Below, in pieces: positions 50,787-59,711 of a DNA stretch of 64,000 bases. The stretch comes from CAG-964 sp902789345. Lineage in GTDB: Bacteria > Bacillota > Clostridia > Oscillospirales > Acutalibacteraceae. Below the pieces are notes generated by a model, which was not told where the DNA came from, searched no databases, and worked only from the letters and a program-made list of their open reading frames with translations. Both the position numbers and the translations under genes were made by a program. Location: the NCBI GenBank assembly GCA_052117325.1, contig JBQKJJ010000004.1; one strand, written 5' to 3'. Position 1 is the stretch's first letter. Each line of letters begins with the position of its first letter.

Positions 50787-51890
50787 ATGAAAAATAATTG
50801 CGGCCTATATATACATATACCGTTTTGCAGCAGCAAATGTCTGTACTGCGACTTTTATTCCAAAGCTGATAGTAAAGAGGAGATAAACACATATGTTACC
50901 CATATGCTGTGGGCTATAGAGAAATTTGGCAAAGAATACAAAGGCAAAATCTTTGATACAATATATATCGGCGGCGGAACTCCAAGTGTAATAGGCACAA
51001 ACAACCTATACAGCATTATTACTGCCGCTAAAAAGCACTTTAACATCATCAATCCTGAAATCACTATAGAAATGAACCCATGCACAGCCGGGAAAATAGA
51101 TTTTGAAAAGCTAAAAAATACAGGCGTAAACAGAATATCACTAGGCGTGCAAAGTGCAAATGAAAATGAACTTAAAAAATTGGGGAGAATACACAGAAAC
51201 AATGATGTAAAATCAGCCGTTGAAAAAATCAAAAGCAGTGGCATTGACAATATATCTTTGGACTTAATGATAGGTATTCCCCAACAGACAACAGAATCCC
51301 TTAAAAATTCCATGGATTTTTGCATTGAACTAGAGCCAAAGCATATATCTGCATACATTTTAAAAATTGAGGAAAACACACCTTTCAAAAGGCTTGCACC
51401 AACGCTAAACCTGCCTAACGAGGATACTCAGGCAGATTTTTACGAATATATGCAGGGCTACCTTAGCAAAAACGGTTTTGAACAGTACGAAATTTCAAAC
51501 TTTGCCAAAGCAGGCTACGAAAGCAAGCATAATATAAAATATTGGCAGTGTGACGAATACCTTGGTCTGGGACCGTCTGCACACTCAATGTTGAACAGCA
51601 AACGCTTTTATTTTCCACGAAGCATTACAGATTTTTATAATAACAAAGTTGTTTATGAGGGTGAGGGAGCAACAAGTGAGGAATTTATTATGCTTAGTAT
51701 GCGTCTGAAAACCGGTTTAATATTTAAGGAGTACACCGATTTTTTTCATAAGCCTGTCCCCCGTCAATGCATAGCTGTGGCAAAAAAGTATGAGCGGTAC
51801 GGTTACACAAAGGTAGACAATGCTTCTGTTTCTCTGACGCCAAAGGGATTTTTGGTATCCAATACCATTATAGCAGAAATGCTGGAGTAG
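50787..51890 (+). CDS. hemW: HemW-type radical SAM heme chaperone
   Basis: A 367-residue radical-SAM protein. The cluster ligands are Cys14, Cys18 and Cys21 in IPFCSSKCLYCDFYS. GGGTPSV, the ISLGVQS motif and LDLMIGIPQQT follow, and the HemW C-terminal domain is present. Family members insert heme into respiratory proteins; they were long called coproporphyrinogen oxidases. AAGGTGATTTT precedes the ATG. No other heme gene is in the window. Confidence 0.92.
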   Translation: MKNNCGLYIHIPFCSSKCLYCDFYSKADSKEEINTYVTHMLWAIEKFGKEYKGKIFDTIYIGGGTPSVIGTNNLYSIITAAKKHFNIINPEITIEMNPCTAGKIDFEKLKNTGVNRISLGVQSANENELKKLGRIHRNNDVKSAVEKIKSSGIDNISLDLMIGIPQQTTESLKNSMDFCIELEPKHISAYILKIEENTPFKRLAPTLNLPNEDTQADFYEYMQGYLSKNGFEQYEISNFAKAGYESKHNIKYWQCDEYLGLGPSAHSMLNSKRFYFPRSITDFYNNKVVYEGEGATSEEFIMLSMRLKTGLIFKEYTDFFHKPVPRQCIAVAKKYERYGYTKVDNASVSLTPKGFLVSNTIIAEMLE

Positions 51891-51989
51891 CCCCCAAAGG
51901 CTATCTCTTGTGTCTGACCAAAACCCAACACTGTAACAACGGAAATGTTGAAGCAATTCCAAATTCAAATAATAGCCTATACAAAAATC

Positions 51990-52027
51990 AACGCAGTCTG
52001 CTGAAAAATCAGTAGACTGCGTTTTTT
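51990..52027. terminator. Bidirectional terminator between hemW and amylase
   Basis: AACGCAGTCTGCTGA (51990-52004) pairs with TCAGTAGACTGCGTT (52009-52023) with one wobble, followed by TTTT. The minus-strand reading ends in TTGATTTTTG, so it also serves the amylase gene. Confidence 0.88.
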
Positions 52028-52058
52028 GAGAAACAAATATTAAACTTTATGTTGTTAA

Positions 52059-54344
52059 TTAAAATTTCTTATATTTTTTTCTTACTGTAACAACCACACC
52101 ACCTGCTGCCAGCAAAATTATTGTCAACAGTGCAACAGTTGCAGAATCACCGGTAGCAACTTTACCTGTTGTAGCACCATCATTATTACTTGATGTAGGA
52201 TTTGTGCTACTGCTAGTTGGAGTAGTTGCATTTGTCGGGTTTGTTGCGTTGGTAGGATTTGTTGCATTCGTTGGGGTTGTTGCATTTGTAGGAGCCTGTG
52301 TAGGGGTAGTAGGCTTTACTGTAGGTGTTGTTGGTGTTGATGTTGGTGTTGTAGGATTATCTGTCGGTGCCGGTGTAGTAGGCTCTACTGTAGGAGCTGT
52401 AGGCTCATCAGTCGGTACCGGGTTAGTAGGCTCTGCTGTAGGGTCATCTGTAGGTGTTGTAGGCTCGTCCGACGGTGTTGTTGGTGTTTCAACAGCCTCT
52501 TCAATAAGAATTGTGCTATGAGCACCGCTGTTAAATGTAACACTGCCGTTTGAAACTGTAGCAGTAGTACCGTCGTAAGCATTTCTAACCTTTTTGCCAT
52601 CAGCAAAAATTGAGCTAACATCAGTAGTTACATCTGTATTAGCAGCTGAAGCAATTACTGCAGCTACAGAATCTTTAACTCCATTTTTGTCGTAAACTCT
52701 TGTAAATGCCACACCGTTAGCATCTGAACTTGAAATTGTTGCGTTTGCACCTGCGCCAACAGCAACGTGACTGTTTCTAAACTTACCAACCTTCTGCCAA
52801 TGTGCTTCCAGGTCGTTATCCAAGCTGTCCCAGTTCATAAAGCTTCTTAGTGAGTGATCTCCTAAGCTGCTTAGTGAAATCTTTGAGCCGTTATCAAGCT
52901 GAACAGCTGACAATCTCTGTCTGTTAGATTCATCACCGTAGTAAATCTGAATTGCGCCAGGCAATAGCTGGAATGCAGTACCTTGGTAATACATATCTGA
53001 ATTTTTCTTGTAGTTAGCAAGCTGATCATCGTGAGATGAAATGTATGTCAGAACATTGAAATTATCGTTAGTATTAATCTTATCTGCGTAGTCCTGATAT
53101 GTTGCAGCAATCTTTGACAGGTCAGGAACACCGCCGCCCTGTGTAAAGTTAATCATTGAGTCAAAACCGCCGGTTGTATAGTAATCGCTTGATGGGTCAA
53201 GTCCCATACCGTAATTTTCGCCGGTCATCCAGAAGCTGCTGTCGTCAAGAGCCTTGTCAGGATTTTCTGATTTCCACAGAGCCAAAGCCTTTGTACACTC
53301 TGTTTTCAGTGCAGCCCATGATTCCTTTTCTACATGCTTAGCTGTGTCGCAACGGAAACCGTCAATGCCAAACTCGCTTACCCATGCTGACAGCCAGCAT
53401 ACCTGGTAATATCTTGGAGTTTTCGGATAGCCTGTTTGTGCAAACCAATTATCAATATATGCCTGCTTTTCAGCCAATGTACCCTCTTGGGTCCACTTTG
53501 TTTTTAGAATTTCAGGAATATCAACCTCTGTAGTTGATTCTGTTCTAAAGTCAGGTAGATAATCAACGCCCTTTGTAAGGTCGTCACTGCCACCTGCTGT
53601 ATAGCCGGAAATACCTGCTCTAATCCAATCACTGCCCCACCATTTAGCCCATTTTGATGAGCCGGTGTTGTACTTAATAACCTTGTCAAAAGCAGCATTG
53701 CTTATGTTGTTCCAGTCGTAGTATGTGTCCTGCCAGTTGTCAGCCAAAACACCAAAGCCATACTGATCCATATCTACCATTGTAGCGTAGCCCGGGTGAT
53801 TCATAACAACATCCAAAACTACACGAATTCCATGCTGGTGAGCAGTATCTACCATTTGACGGAACTCCTCAACAGTACCAAAGTTTGCGTCAGTGGTTGT
53901 ATAGTCGAGCATATAGTAGCCATGATATGAATAGTGAGGGTAATTAACCTTACCTGTACCACCTACAACATAGCCGTGTGTTTGCTCGTAAGGTGCTGAA
54001 ATCCAAAGTGCGTTTACACCTAAATTATCAAAATAGCCTTCATTAATTTTTTGCGTAATACCGACAAAGTCGCCGCCCTGGAATGCCGCAGCATTTGTGT
54101 TTAAGTTTGCTACTGTGCCATCCTGATTTAATCCACGATTATAGGAATGGTCGTTGCTTGTGTTTCCGTTATTAAAACGGTCTGTAAGCAAGAAATACAC
54201 AGAAGCATTATCCCAAGAAAAGCTTGAGGCTGTCTTGGCGGTTGTTGAGTCAGCAGCAGAGGTAACTGCGGCAGAGGTAACTGCCAGCGTAGACACCATA
54301 GCTATAGACAAAATAACCGAAAGAGTTTTTTTACCTAGCTTCAT
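52059..54344 (-). CDS. Secreted GH13 (MalS-like, GH13_19) alpha-amylase with C-terminal anchor
   Basis: A 761-residue extracellular amylase. A signal peptide covers about 1-33 (VILSIAMVSTLAVTSAAVTSAA). The catalytic barrel follows E. coli MalS closely, for example LWISAPYEQTHGYVVGGTGK and VVLDVVMNHPGYAT. Nucleophile Asp333 (GFRCDTAKH), acid Glu376 (MTGENYG) and Asp439 with His438 (SSHDDQ) are present. After a beta domain (to about 610), a Thr/Pro linker of about 110 residues leads to a hydrophobic segment and basic tail (VALLTIILLAAGGVVVTVRKKYKKF). This resembles a membrane anchor or a sorting signal without LPXTG. AAGGAGATATTAAT fixes the ATG at 54344. Confidence 0.92.
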   Translation of the reverse strand: MKLGKKTLSVILSIAMVSTLAVTSAAVTSAADSTTAKTASSFSWDNASVYFLLTDRFNNGNTSNDHSYNRGLNQDGTVANLNTNAAAFQGGDFVGITQKINEGYFDNLGVNALWISAPYEQTHGYVVGGTGKVNYPHYSYHGYYMLDYTTTDANFGTVEEFRQMVDTAHQHGIRVVLDVVMNHPGYATMVDMDQYGFGVLADNWQDTYYDWNNISNAAFDKVIKYNTGSSKWAKWWGSDWIRAGISGYTAGGSDDLTKGVDYLPDFRTESTTEVDIPEILKTKWTQEGTLAEKQAYIDNWFAQTGYPKTPRYYQVCWLSAWVSEFGIDGFRCDTAKHVEKESWAALKTECTKALALWKSENPDKALDDSSFWMTGENYGMGLDPSSDYYTTGGFDSMINFTQGGGVPDLSKIAATYQDYADKINTNDNFNVLTYISSHDDQLANYKKNSDMYYQGTAFQLLPGAIQIYYGDESNRQRLSAVQLDNGSKISLSSLGDHSLRSFMNWDSLDNDLEAHWQKVGKFRNSHVAVGAGANATISSSDANGVAFTRVYDKNGVKDSVAAVIASAANTDVTTDVSSIFADGKKVRNAYDGTTATVSNGSVTFNSGAHSTILIEEAVETPTTPSDEPTTPTDDPTAEPTNPVPTDEPTAPTVEPTTPAPTDNPTTPTSTPTTPTVKPTTPTQAPTNATTPTNATNPTNATNPTNATTPTSSSTNPTSSNNDGATTGKVATGDSATVALLTIILLAAGGVVVTVRKKYKKF
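52190..52500 (-). repeat. Thr/Pro/Asn repeat linker of the amylase
   Basis: Short imperfect repeats encode TNPTNA- and TTPT-type units, with copies of a 15-bp unit around 52230-52290. It is a flexible, probably glycosylated spacer holding the catalytic domain away from the cell. Copy number may vary between strains. Confidence 0.75.
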
Positions 54345-54373
54345 ATTAATATCTCCTTCATTTCTTAATAATG

Positions 54374-54423
54374 TGTACAAGTACAACTGTACCAATTATA
54401 TCATACATCCATAAAATTAGTAA
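54374..54423 (-). promoter_or_regulatory. Amylase promoter with three GTAC sites at the start point
   Basis: TTACTA (54423-54418) and TATAAT (54400-54395) are 17 bases apart, with an extended TGA before the -10. Directly downstream, GTAC occurs at 54389-54392, 54381-54384 and 54375-54378, giving two overlapping dyads over the start site. A regulator could bind there. Confidence 0.6.
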
Positions 54424-54478
54424 GAATTTTCAGCAAAAAAAGTATACAAATTATTAATCTTATTTTAGTGATAATGCA

Positions 54479-54510
54479 AAACCCAACAGTCTGTTATGAC
54501 TGTTGGGTTT
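54479..54510 (-). terminator. Terminator of the type IV pilus operon
   Basis: AAACCCAACAGTC (54479-54491) pairs perfectly with GACTGTTGGGTTT (54498-54510) around a 6-base loop, 22 bases after the last pilin gene. Confidence 0.88.
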
Positions 54511-54531
54511 GCTGAAATTATTCTCTCTAAA

Positions 54532-55302
54532 TTACCTTCGTTGAGTTGTTCTGAAATAAACGAAATTAGTGTTGTAGGTCTTACCAAAATCTGTACTTAT
54601 ATTCAAACTGCCTAAGGCTATTGACGTATCTGTAATATTATTCATAACCGAGCCTGCGGCAACCGAATATTCGCTTTTGTCTGCCAAATTATTATCAATA
54701 GACTTATTTATAATTTCAAAATTTGTCATTGAATTCATTGTATAGTCAAACAAAATGGAATCCGGGGATGAATTCATCAATTTTAAATCAAAATTCATTT
54801 CCTTGATGTTATCAACTGTAAATATCGCATCAAACGAGTTACTTCCCTTGTTGTATTTTGACAACCTAAAAGATAATGCATCAGGGGCATTTACCGGATC
54901 GGCAACAAATGCGTACAGCACATAATCACAATACTTATCGTTTGCGTCACTATCAGCATCCTGCAGCTTGGTGTCAGTGTCAGGGTCATTATTACATTCA
55001 GTAACAAACTCATTAATTGCATCTGTTATATTTGTAGCTGTGACCGAGCTTTTAAACTTAACCTTAACAGCTGTTTTGATATACTTATCCAAATTACGCT
55101 GCATAAGTGAAATGCTGCGTTGACATTCAGAAATTTTTGTCGCCCTTTGGTACTCTTCGCTTGCTATAAATATAGCCTGGAAAGAGAGTGACGAAACTAT
55201 CGCAAGTATTGCTACAGTAGCAATTAACTCAACAAGCGTAGCACCACGCTTACTTTTTGCCTTTTGGCCAATACGGCGAATAGCGCTTAATTTAGTATTC
55301 AT
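54532..55302 (-). CDS. Type IV prepilin-like protein
   Basis: A 256-residue pilin-like protein. The prepilin motif KRG|ATLVELIATVAIL has the cleavage Gly, Glu5 and the hydrophobic helix, after a basic leader of about 19 residues. The C-terminal part is a variable extracellular head, rich in Asn and Ser. It is probably a minor pilin that forms or primes the pilus tip. It lies 15 bases after the previous pilin gene and ends the operon. Confidence 0.85.
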   Translation of the reverse strand: MNTKLSAIRRIGQKAKSKRGATLVELIATVAILAIVSSLSFQAIFIASEEYQRATKISECQRSISLMQRNLDKYIKTAVKVKFKSSVTATNITDAINEFVTECNNDPDTDTKLQDADSDANDKYCDYVLYAFVADPVNAPDALSFRLSKYNKGSNSFDAIFTVDNIKEMNFDLKLMNSSPDSILFDYTMNSMTNFEIINKSIDNNLADKSEYSVAAGSVMNNITDTSIALGSLNISTDFGKTYNTNFVYFRTTQRR

Positions 55303-55317
55303 ACAACCTCTCCCTCC

Positions 55318-55920
55318 TTATTTTTCAATATTGACTTCACCCTCACAGCTAACATATCCATCACTTGAATAATATGTATATGTTGTTATCTTGTAAACAG
55401 AATATTCCTTAGCAGAAGTGCCGGAGCCTAGTTTTCTTGTACTAACATCTATGATGAAGTATTGCTTTTTCACACTAGAATCTCCTACCAACGAGCTTTC
55501 ACTTGAAATTTGCTCTATTATGCTGTATTGAGCCGGATCGTAACTTTTTACAGCTGAACCGGCCGGGTCTCTTACAGAGTAAGCTCCAATAGTAGTGTCG
55601 CTTTCGATTTTAGTTTTATATGAGGATTTAAACGTAGGACTGCTATATGCATTATTAAATAGTTCACCGACAGTTTTACCTTTGTCAATATTGGTTGAAA
55701 TACAACTCATAATAATATCACAGTTACGTTGTGCCACTGACTGGGCGTCGTCTTTTTCGGCGCCCAGCATTGTGGAGCGATAACTCATAGACAAACCGCC
55801 TACCGATGCGCCCACTGCTATCATCAATATCATAACGGCAACAATCAACTCAACTAAAGTTAAGCCTTTCTTGTTATTCAGTTTTTTTAAAGGCTTAGTT
55901 AGCTGAATCTTTTTTGTCAT
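55318..55920 (-). CDS. Type IV minor prepilin
   Basis: A 200-residue prepilin. The motif NKKG|LTLVELIVAVMIL has the processing Gly and Glu5. A helical stem continues to about residue 65, then a head with mixed charge. The ATG overlaps the stop of the large PilX-like gene as TAATG. PilV/PilW-like minor pilin is the best guess. Processing would be by the prepilin peptidase encoded upstream. Confidence 0.85.
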   Translation of the reverse strand: MTKKIQLTKPLKKLNNKKGLTLVELIVAVMILMIAVGASVGGLSMSYRSTMLGAEKDDAQSVAQRNCDIIMSCISTNIDKGKTVGELFNNAYSSPTFKSSYKTKIESDTTIGAYSVRDPAGSAVKSYDPAQYSIIEQISSESSLVGDSSVKKQYFIIDVSTRKLGSGTSAKEYSVYKITTYTYYSSDGYVSCEGEVNIEK

Positions 55921-58427
55921 TAATAGTACTCCCTTAGGATTATAACACTTGTAGTTTCACCTACACATTTATAGTTGTTTCCTGATCTACCTGCTCTATC
56001 TTTCAGTGTTCCACCGTTGTAAATATTAACACCACTTGTATCATCAGAACCATAGCAAGGTATTTTATACGTACCCTGCTTAAATGTAATATAGTCAACC
56101 ACAGTTCCGTCACTAAATGTTTTCTTAATTGTAAGATCACTTGCACCAGTATCAAGAACATTATGCTTATTTGTTCCTGAGCCGGAAACATTCAAATAAA
56201 GAAGCGATGTTACATCTGCACCTACAGTAATAGCTGTGTTACCGGAAATATCACTTTGACCAATACTCTGGGCACCCGAACCTGTTATAGTGCTAACAGC
56301 AGACTGAGTAGGGATAAAGCTTGAGAAGAAGCTTGAGAAAGCCCTTGAAATACCGTTCATACTGTTACCACTGTTGTTAACATTACCTATTGAGCCTGTA
56401 GTATTGCCACCGGAATTTGGGTTACTGATGGCTGAGAAATATGCTCTTCCTTGCTCTGAGAACAAATTCAGTCCAGCAGGTACATTTGAATATGTTCCTG
56501 ACTTAACTGTATATGTGGTGTTGCCGTACTTAACATTGAAGTCGCACATTACTACAAGCTTACAGCTTCCGCTGCCACAGTTACCGTATAGTTTAAACGA
56601 TCCGTTACCTTGCTGAGTAATATTATTACTAGCGGAAATATTGCTTCCACGATAATTAACGGATGGACCAATTGTCAATACAATTGTAGGCGCACTCATC
56701 TCAATATGAACCTGGTCTTTAACATTAAAGTCAGATGACCTAAACCACTGGAAGTTCAAAGACTGACCTGCATACATACGGTAGTAGCCGTATGTGTTTG
56801 GTGAAAAGTTAGGTGATACAAACAGGTTTACATTTCCTCTGTTACTCTGATAAGAAAAACCATATTCACTGGTGGAGTAATTCTCAGCACCTGTGTTGAA
56901 CTCACCGTTAGTGTTGGTGATTCTGATTTGTGGGTCACCTTCAGTTTCATTACAACCTGAATGTATTGTACCGTTTTGCAAGTAGTTATTCAACTCAGCG
57001 GACACATCTGCATTACCTGTCTGTGAGTTGTACTCAGACTCGCTTACCGATATCCAGTTTCTGGCATTAAACAGCTCACTGCCTGAGCTTAGCTTGTAAT
57101 AGCCCCTATTTTTGATAAATGTTTTGTTACTGTCGCTGTAAACATATCCGTCACCGCTGCTGGTAAAGAATGTTACATCATTAATCAAGTGAACATATAC
57201 ATAACCATTACCGTTTGAGCCAAAGTATTCAACCTTTGGACTGTTTTTTGTAGTTATACAGTTATTCTTTATTACTAAGAAAGCGCATTTGAACCTAGGA
57301 TGATACTCAGTGTTCTGTGTCATATATGATACTAAACCATAATTAACTGTACCACCGCCACTATAGTAGCGTCCATACCAGTCTTTTAATTGCTCAAAAG
57401 TATGGTTGTTACCCACACTCTCAGCAACCCCGCCGTACAGATAAATACCTTGGTTATATGCGTACATACTGGTTCTGTCATCGCCGGATTCGACCTTAAT
57501 TGCATGGTCATATACTACAGGGAAGTAGGTTCTGATATTACCACCATCATCACCGGATTCAACCGACGGTGCATAATAATACTTATCACCGGTTACAGCC
57601 CAATCGTCCCAGTGCTGGTATCTCTGCAAAAGAATACTCTGACCGTTATTTGTGCCTTGACCGTGGGAATTTTCATTCAGCGCAGTTTGCTGACCAACCA
57701 TTAGGAATTTACCGGCTGTGCTAGGATCATAGGAAGGTGGGTTTGAAGGTGGATCTGAAGGTCCGCTAGTCGGATTTGTTGTTGTTGGGTTAGTCGGGTC
57801 TGTTGTTGTTGGATCTATTACACCTGCACCTGATGGTGTCTCTGCCTCAAACACATACTTTGTTGTTATAACAGCGTCAAAGGACAACTCACCTTTATTT
57901 TGGGTTACATTGTTGTTGTACTTACCTGTAATATTCTCGGCTGTAACAGAATATTTTTCGTCACCAAGTTTTTTTATTCTAAAGTAAGTACCCTCGCCGC
58001 CTACAATGGCCTTAATACGACTGCCCATAGTGTCAATGTAGTTTTCGCCAACATCAACACCCGGATTGTCAAGCTTTTGCTTAACCAGCTTTACAAAATT
58101 CTGCGCATCTTGCTCACTGGAAAAGCTCCTATGAACTATTGAGCCGTCATCAAGCTCCAACGCTACAAAAAAACTTTCCTGACCTGCTGTAACCGGCAAT
58201 TCATGCTGACTGATTGTACCAAGCTTTAGCATATCCTGCATAGCATCCAAACCACTCTTAGCAGAAATATAGGCCTGCCTTGTGTTCATATCTGATCCTG
58301 TTTCATTGTTTTGCAAAATCGCCACTGTTGTAATACCGCCCGTTACCATAAGCAGGAACAAGCTTATTACAAGTGATAAAGCAAGAGAGAATCCTTTTTT
58401 GTTGTTAAACTTTTGCTTGTTTAACAT
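55920..58427 (-). CDS. Very large PilX/GspK-like pilus component with extracellular domain
   Basis: An 835-residue protein. The N-terminus (NKKGFSLALSLVISLFLLMV) is prepilin-like, with Gly before Phe but no Glu at +5, as in PilX/GspK-type proteins. TRQAYISAKSGLDAMQDML fits the PilX stem. A Pro/Thr/Ser linker at about 210-245 leads into a roughly 590-residue head rich in Gly, Tyr, Asn and Ser. The head may bind a substrate such as a glycan or a cell surface. This is far longer than usual PilX (about 200). The ATG at 58427 follows GGAG by nine bases; it overlaps the next gene by one base. Confidence 0.8.
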   Translation of the reverse strand: MLNKQKFNNKKGFSLALSLVISLFLLMVTGGITTVAILQNNETGSDMNTRQAYISAKSGLDAMQDMLKLGTISQHELPVTAGQESFFVALELDDGSIVHRSFSSEQDAQNFVKLVKQKLDNPGVDVGENYIDTMGSRIKAIVGGEGTYFRIKKLGDEKYSVTAENITGKYNNNVTQNKGELSFDAVITTKYVFEAETPSGAGVIDPTTTDPTNPTTTNPTSGPSDPPSNPPSYDPSTAGKFLMVGQQTALNENSHGQGTNNGQSILLQRYQHWDDWAVTGDKYYYAPSVESGDDGGNIRTYFPVVYDHAIKVESGDDRTSMYAYNQGIYLYGGVAESVGNNHTFEQLKDWYGRYYSGGGTVNYGLVSYMTQNTEYHPRFKCAFLVIKNNCITTKNSPKVEYFGSNGNGYVYVHLINDVTFFTSSGDGYVYSDSNKTFIKNRGYYKLSSGSELFNARNWISVSESEYNSQTGNADVSAELNNYLQNGTIHSGCNETEGDPQIRITNTNGEFNTGAENYSTSEYGFSYQSNRGNVNLFVSPNFSPNTYGYYRMYAGQSLNFQWFRSSDFNVKDQVHIEMSAPTIVLTIGPSVNYRGSNISASNNITQQGNGSFKLYGNCGSGSCKLVVMCDFNVKYGNTTYTVKSGTYSNVPAGLNLFSEQGRAYFSAISNPNSGGNTTGSIGNVNNSGNSMNGISRAFSSFFSSFIPTQSAVSTITGSGAQSIGQSDISGNTAITVGADVTSLLYLNVSGSGTNKHNVLDTGASDLTIKKTFSDGTVVDYITFKQGTYKIPCYGSDDTSGVNIYNGGTLKDRAGRSGNNYKCVGETTSVIILREYY

Positions 58428-58463
58428 AGTCTCACACTCCATTCGATAAACTCATATACCTTT

Positions 58464-59705
58464 TTATCCACTAATAACACCATACATACCAAACATTGCA
58501 GTTACAATTGAAATTACTACAAATCCAACAATAACAGCAATAATAATTGTCATAGCAGGTGTCATAGCGTCCGTCATTGTTTGGGTTGCATCACTAGCCT
58601 TTTCCTCATACATACCGGCAATTTTTGTAAGAGAATCAGACAGCTGACCACTTTCTTCACCTACCCTAACCATTGAGGTAAACAAACTATCAAATACAGC
58701 CTTATATCTGTTCATAGAAATATTTATAGGCGTACCGATTTTTACATCCTCAATAACCTGGTTAAGACAGTCTTTCATATATAGGTTTGTAATTACATCT
58801 CGTGCCAATGTAAGTGAATCTAATATGTTTACACCACTCTCGGTTAGTGTTGCCATCATATTAGCAAAACGAGCAACATTGGTTAATCTGAACACTTCAC
58901 CTATAATAGGAATTTTAATGGCCAGCTGTGCGCAGCCCATAGCAAATGTATAGTTCTTCTTGCGCAGTACGGAAAAAGCAACGCACAACGCAATAATAAC
59001 TATCAATAATAACCAGCCCCAATGAATTATAAAATCCGACATACCCATTGTAATTTGGGTAATTGCAGGAAGCTTTGAACCAAAGCTTTCAAACAAATTC
59101 TTAAAGGCAGGTAGTACGACAACGCTCATTACAATAATAAGAGCGATAGTCAGCAGCAGCAAAAATCCAGGGTACATCATAGCACTTCTGATTTTACCGC
59201 TTAGTTTAATTTCCTTTTTCAGCAGTTGAGAGCATTGTTCAAAAGCTTCATCTAGCTTACCGTTGGCCTCGCCTGCCTGTATAATATTTATATATAACAA
59301 AGGAAATGTCTTAAAAGCACCCATAGCTCGTGAAAGCGTTAAGCCGTTGTAAAGGTTAATACTGATATCACGAAGAATTTGACGCATTTTTTTATCTTTT
59401 TCAGAATCAATCATAACCTCCATAGCTATTGAAAGAGAAATACCTGAACGCATCATCAGTGCCATTTGGTGGAAGAACACAAGCATTTTGTTCTTACTAA
59501 GCTTTAGGTCATGTACATCCTTATTACCGCCGATTTCCATTTCCCATATAGATTTTTCCTCTTCTTTACCTGCTTCGGTAACAGATATAGGGTTAAGGTT
59601 TCTGGCACGAAGGTTTTTTCTTACCTCCTCTGCACTGTCGGCGATCATTTCATTTTTATATTTTCTGTTTTTCTCGTTTACGGCAACATATAAATACTTT
59701 GGCAT
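58464..59705 (-). CDS. pilC: Type IV pilus inner-membrane platform protein
   Basis: A 413-residue PilC/GspF protein. Two T2SF repeats are visible, at about 75-200 (FFHQMALMMRSGISLSIAMEV) and 275-400 (RFANMMATLTESGVNILDSL), each with a strong membrane span. A further C-terminal span contains the typical VGFVVISIVTAMFG. It sits in the membrane and couples PilB/PilT to pilin assembly. It begins 6 bases after pilT. Confidence 0.94.
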   Translation of the reverse strand: MPKYLYVAVNEKNRKYKNEMIADSAEEVRKNLRARNLNPISVTEAGKEEEKSIWEMEIGGNKDVHDLKLSKNKMLVFFHQMALMMRSGISLSIAMEVMIDSEKDKKMRQILRDISINLYNGLTLSRAMGAFKTFPLLYINIIQAGEANGKLDEAFEQCSQLLKKEIKLSGKIRSAMMYPGFLLLLTIALIIVMSVVVLPAFKNLFESFGSKLPAITQITMGMSDFIIHWGWLLLIVIIALCVAFSVLRKKNYTFAMGCAQLAIKIPIIGEVFRLTNVARFANMMATLTESGVNILDSLTLARDVITNLYMKDCLNQVIEDVKIGTPINISMNRYKAVFDSLFTSMVRVGEESGQLSDSLTKIAGMYEEKASDATQTMTDAMTPAMTIIIAVIVGFVVISIVTAMFGMYGVISG

Positions 59706-59711
59706 TAGCTG

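Noticed and set aside
50787..51890. HemW-like radical SAM gene as maturase for the PqqD-like protein
   Set aside because: Its motifs and C-terminal domain are those of the HemW heme chaperone, it lies over 14 kb away and it lacks a peptide-maturase auxiliary cluster region.
52204..52521. Long plus-strand frame rich in Val/Gly opposite the amylase linker
   Set aside because: It is an artefact of antisense Thr/Pro codons; no start signals, and the amylase frame is unambiguous.
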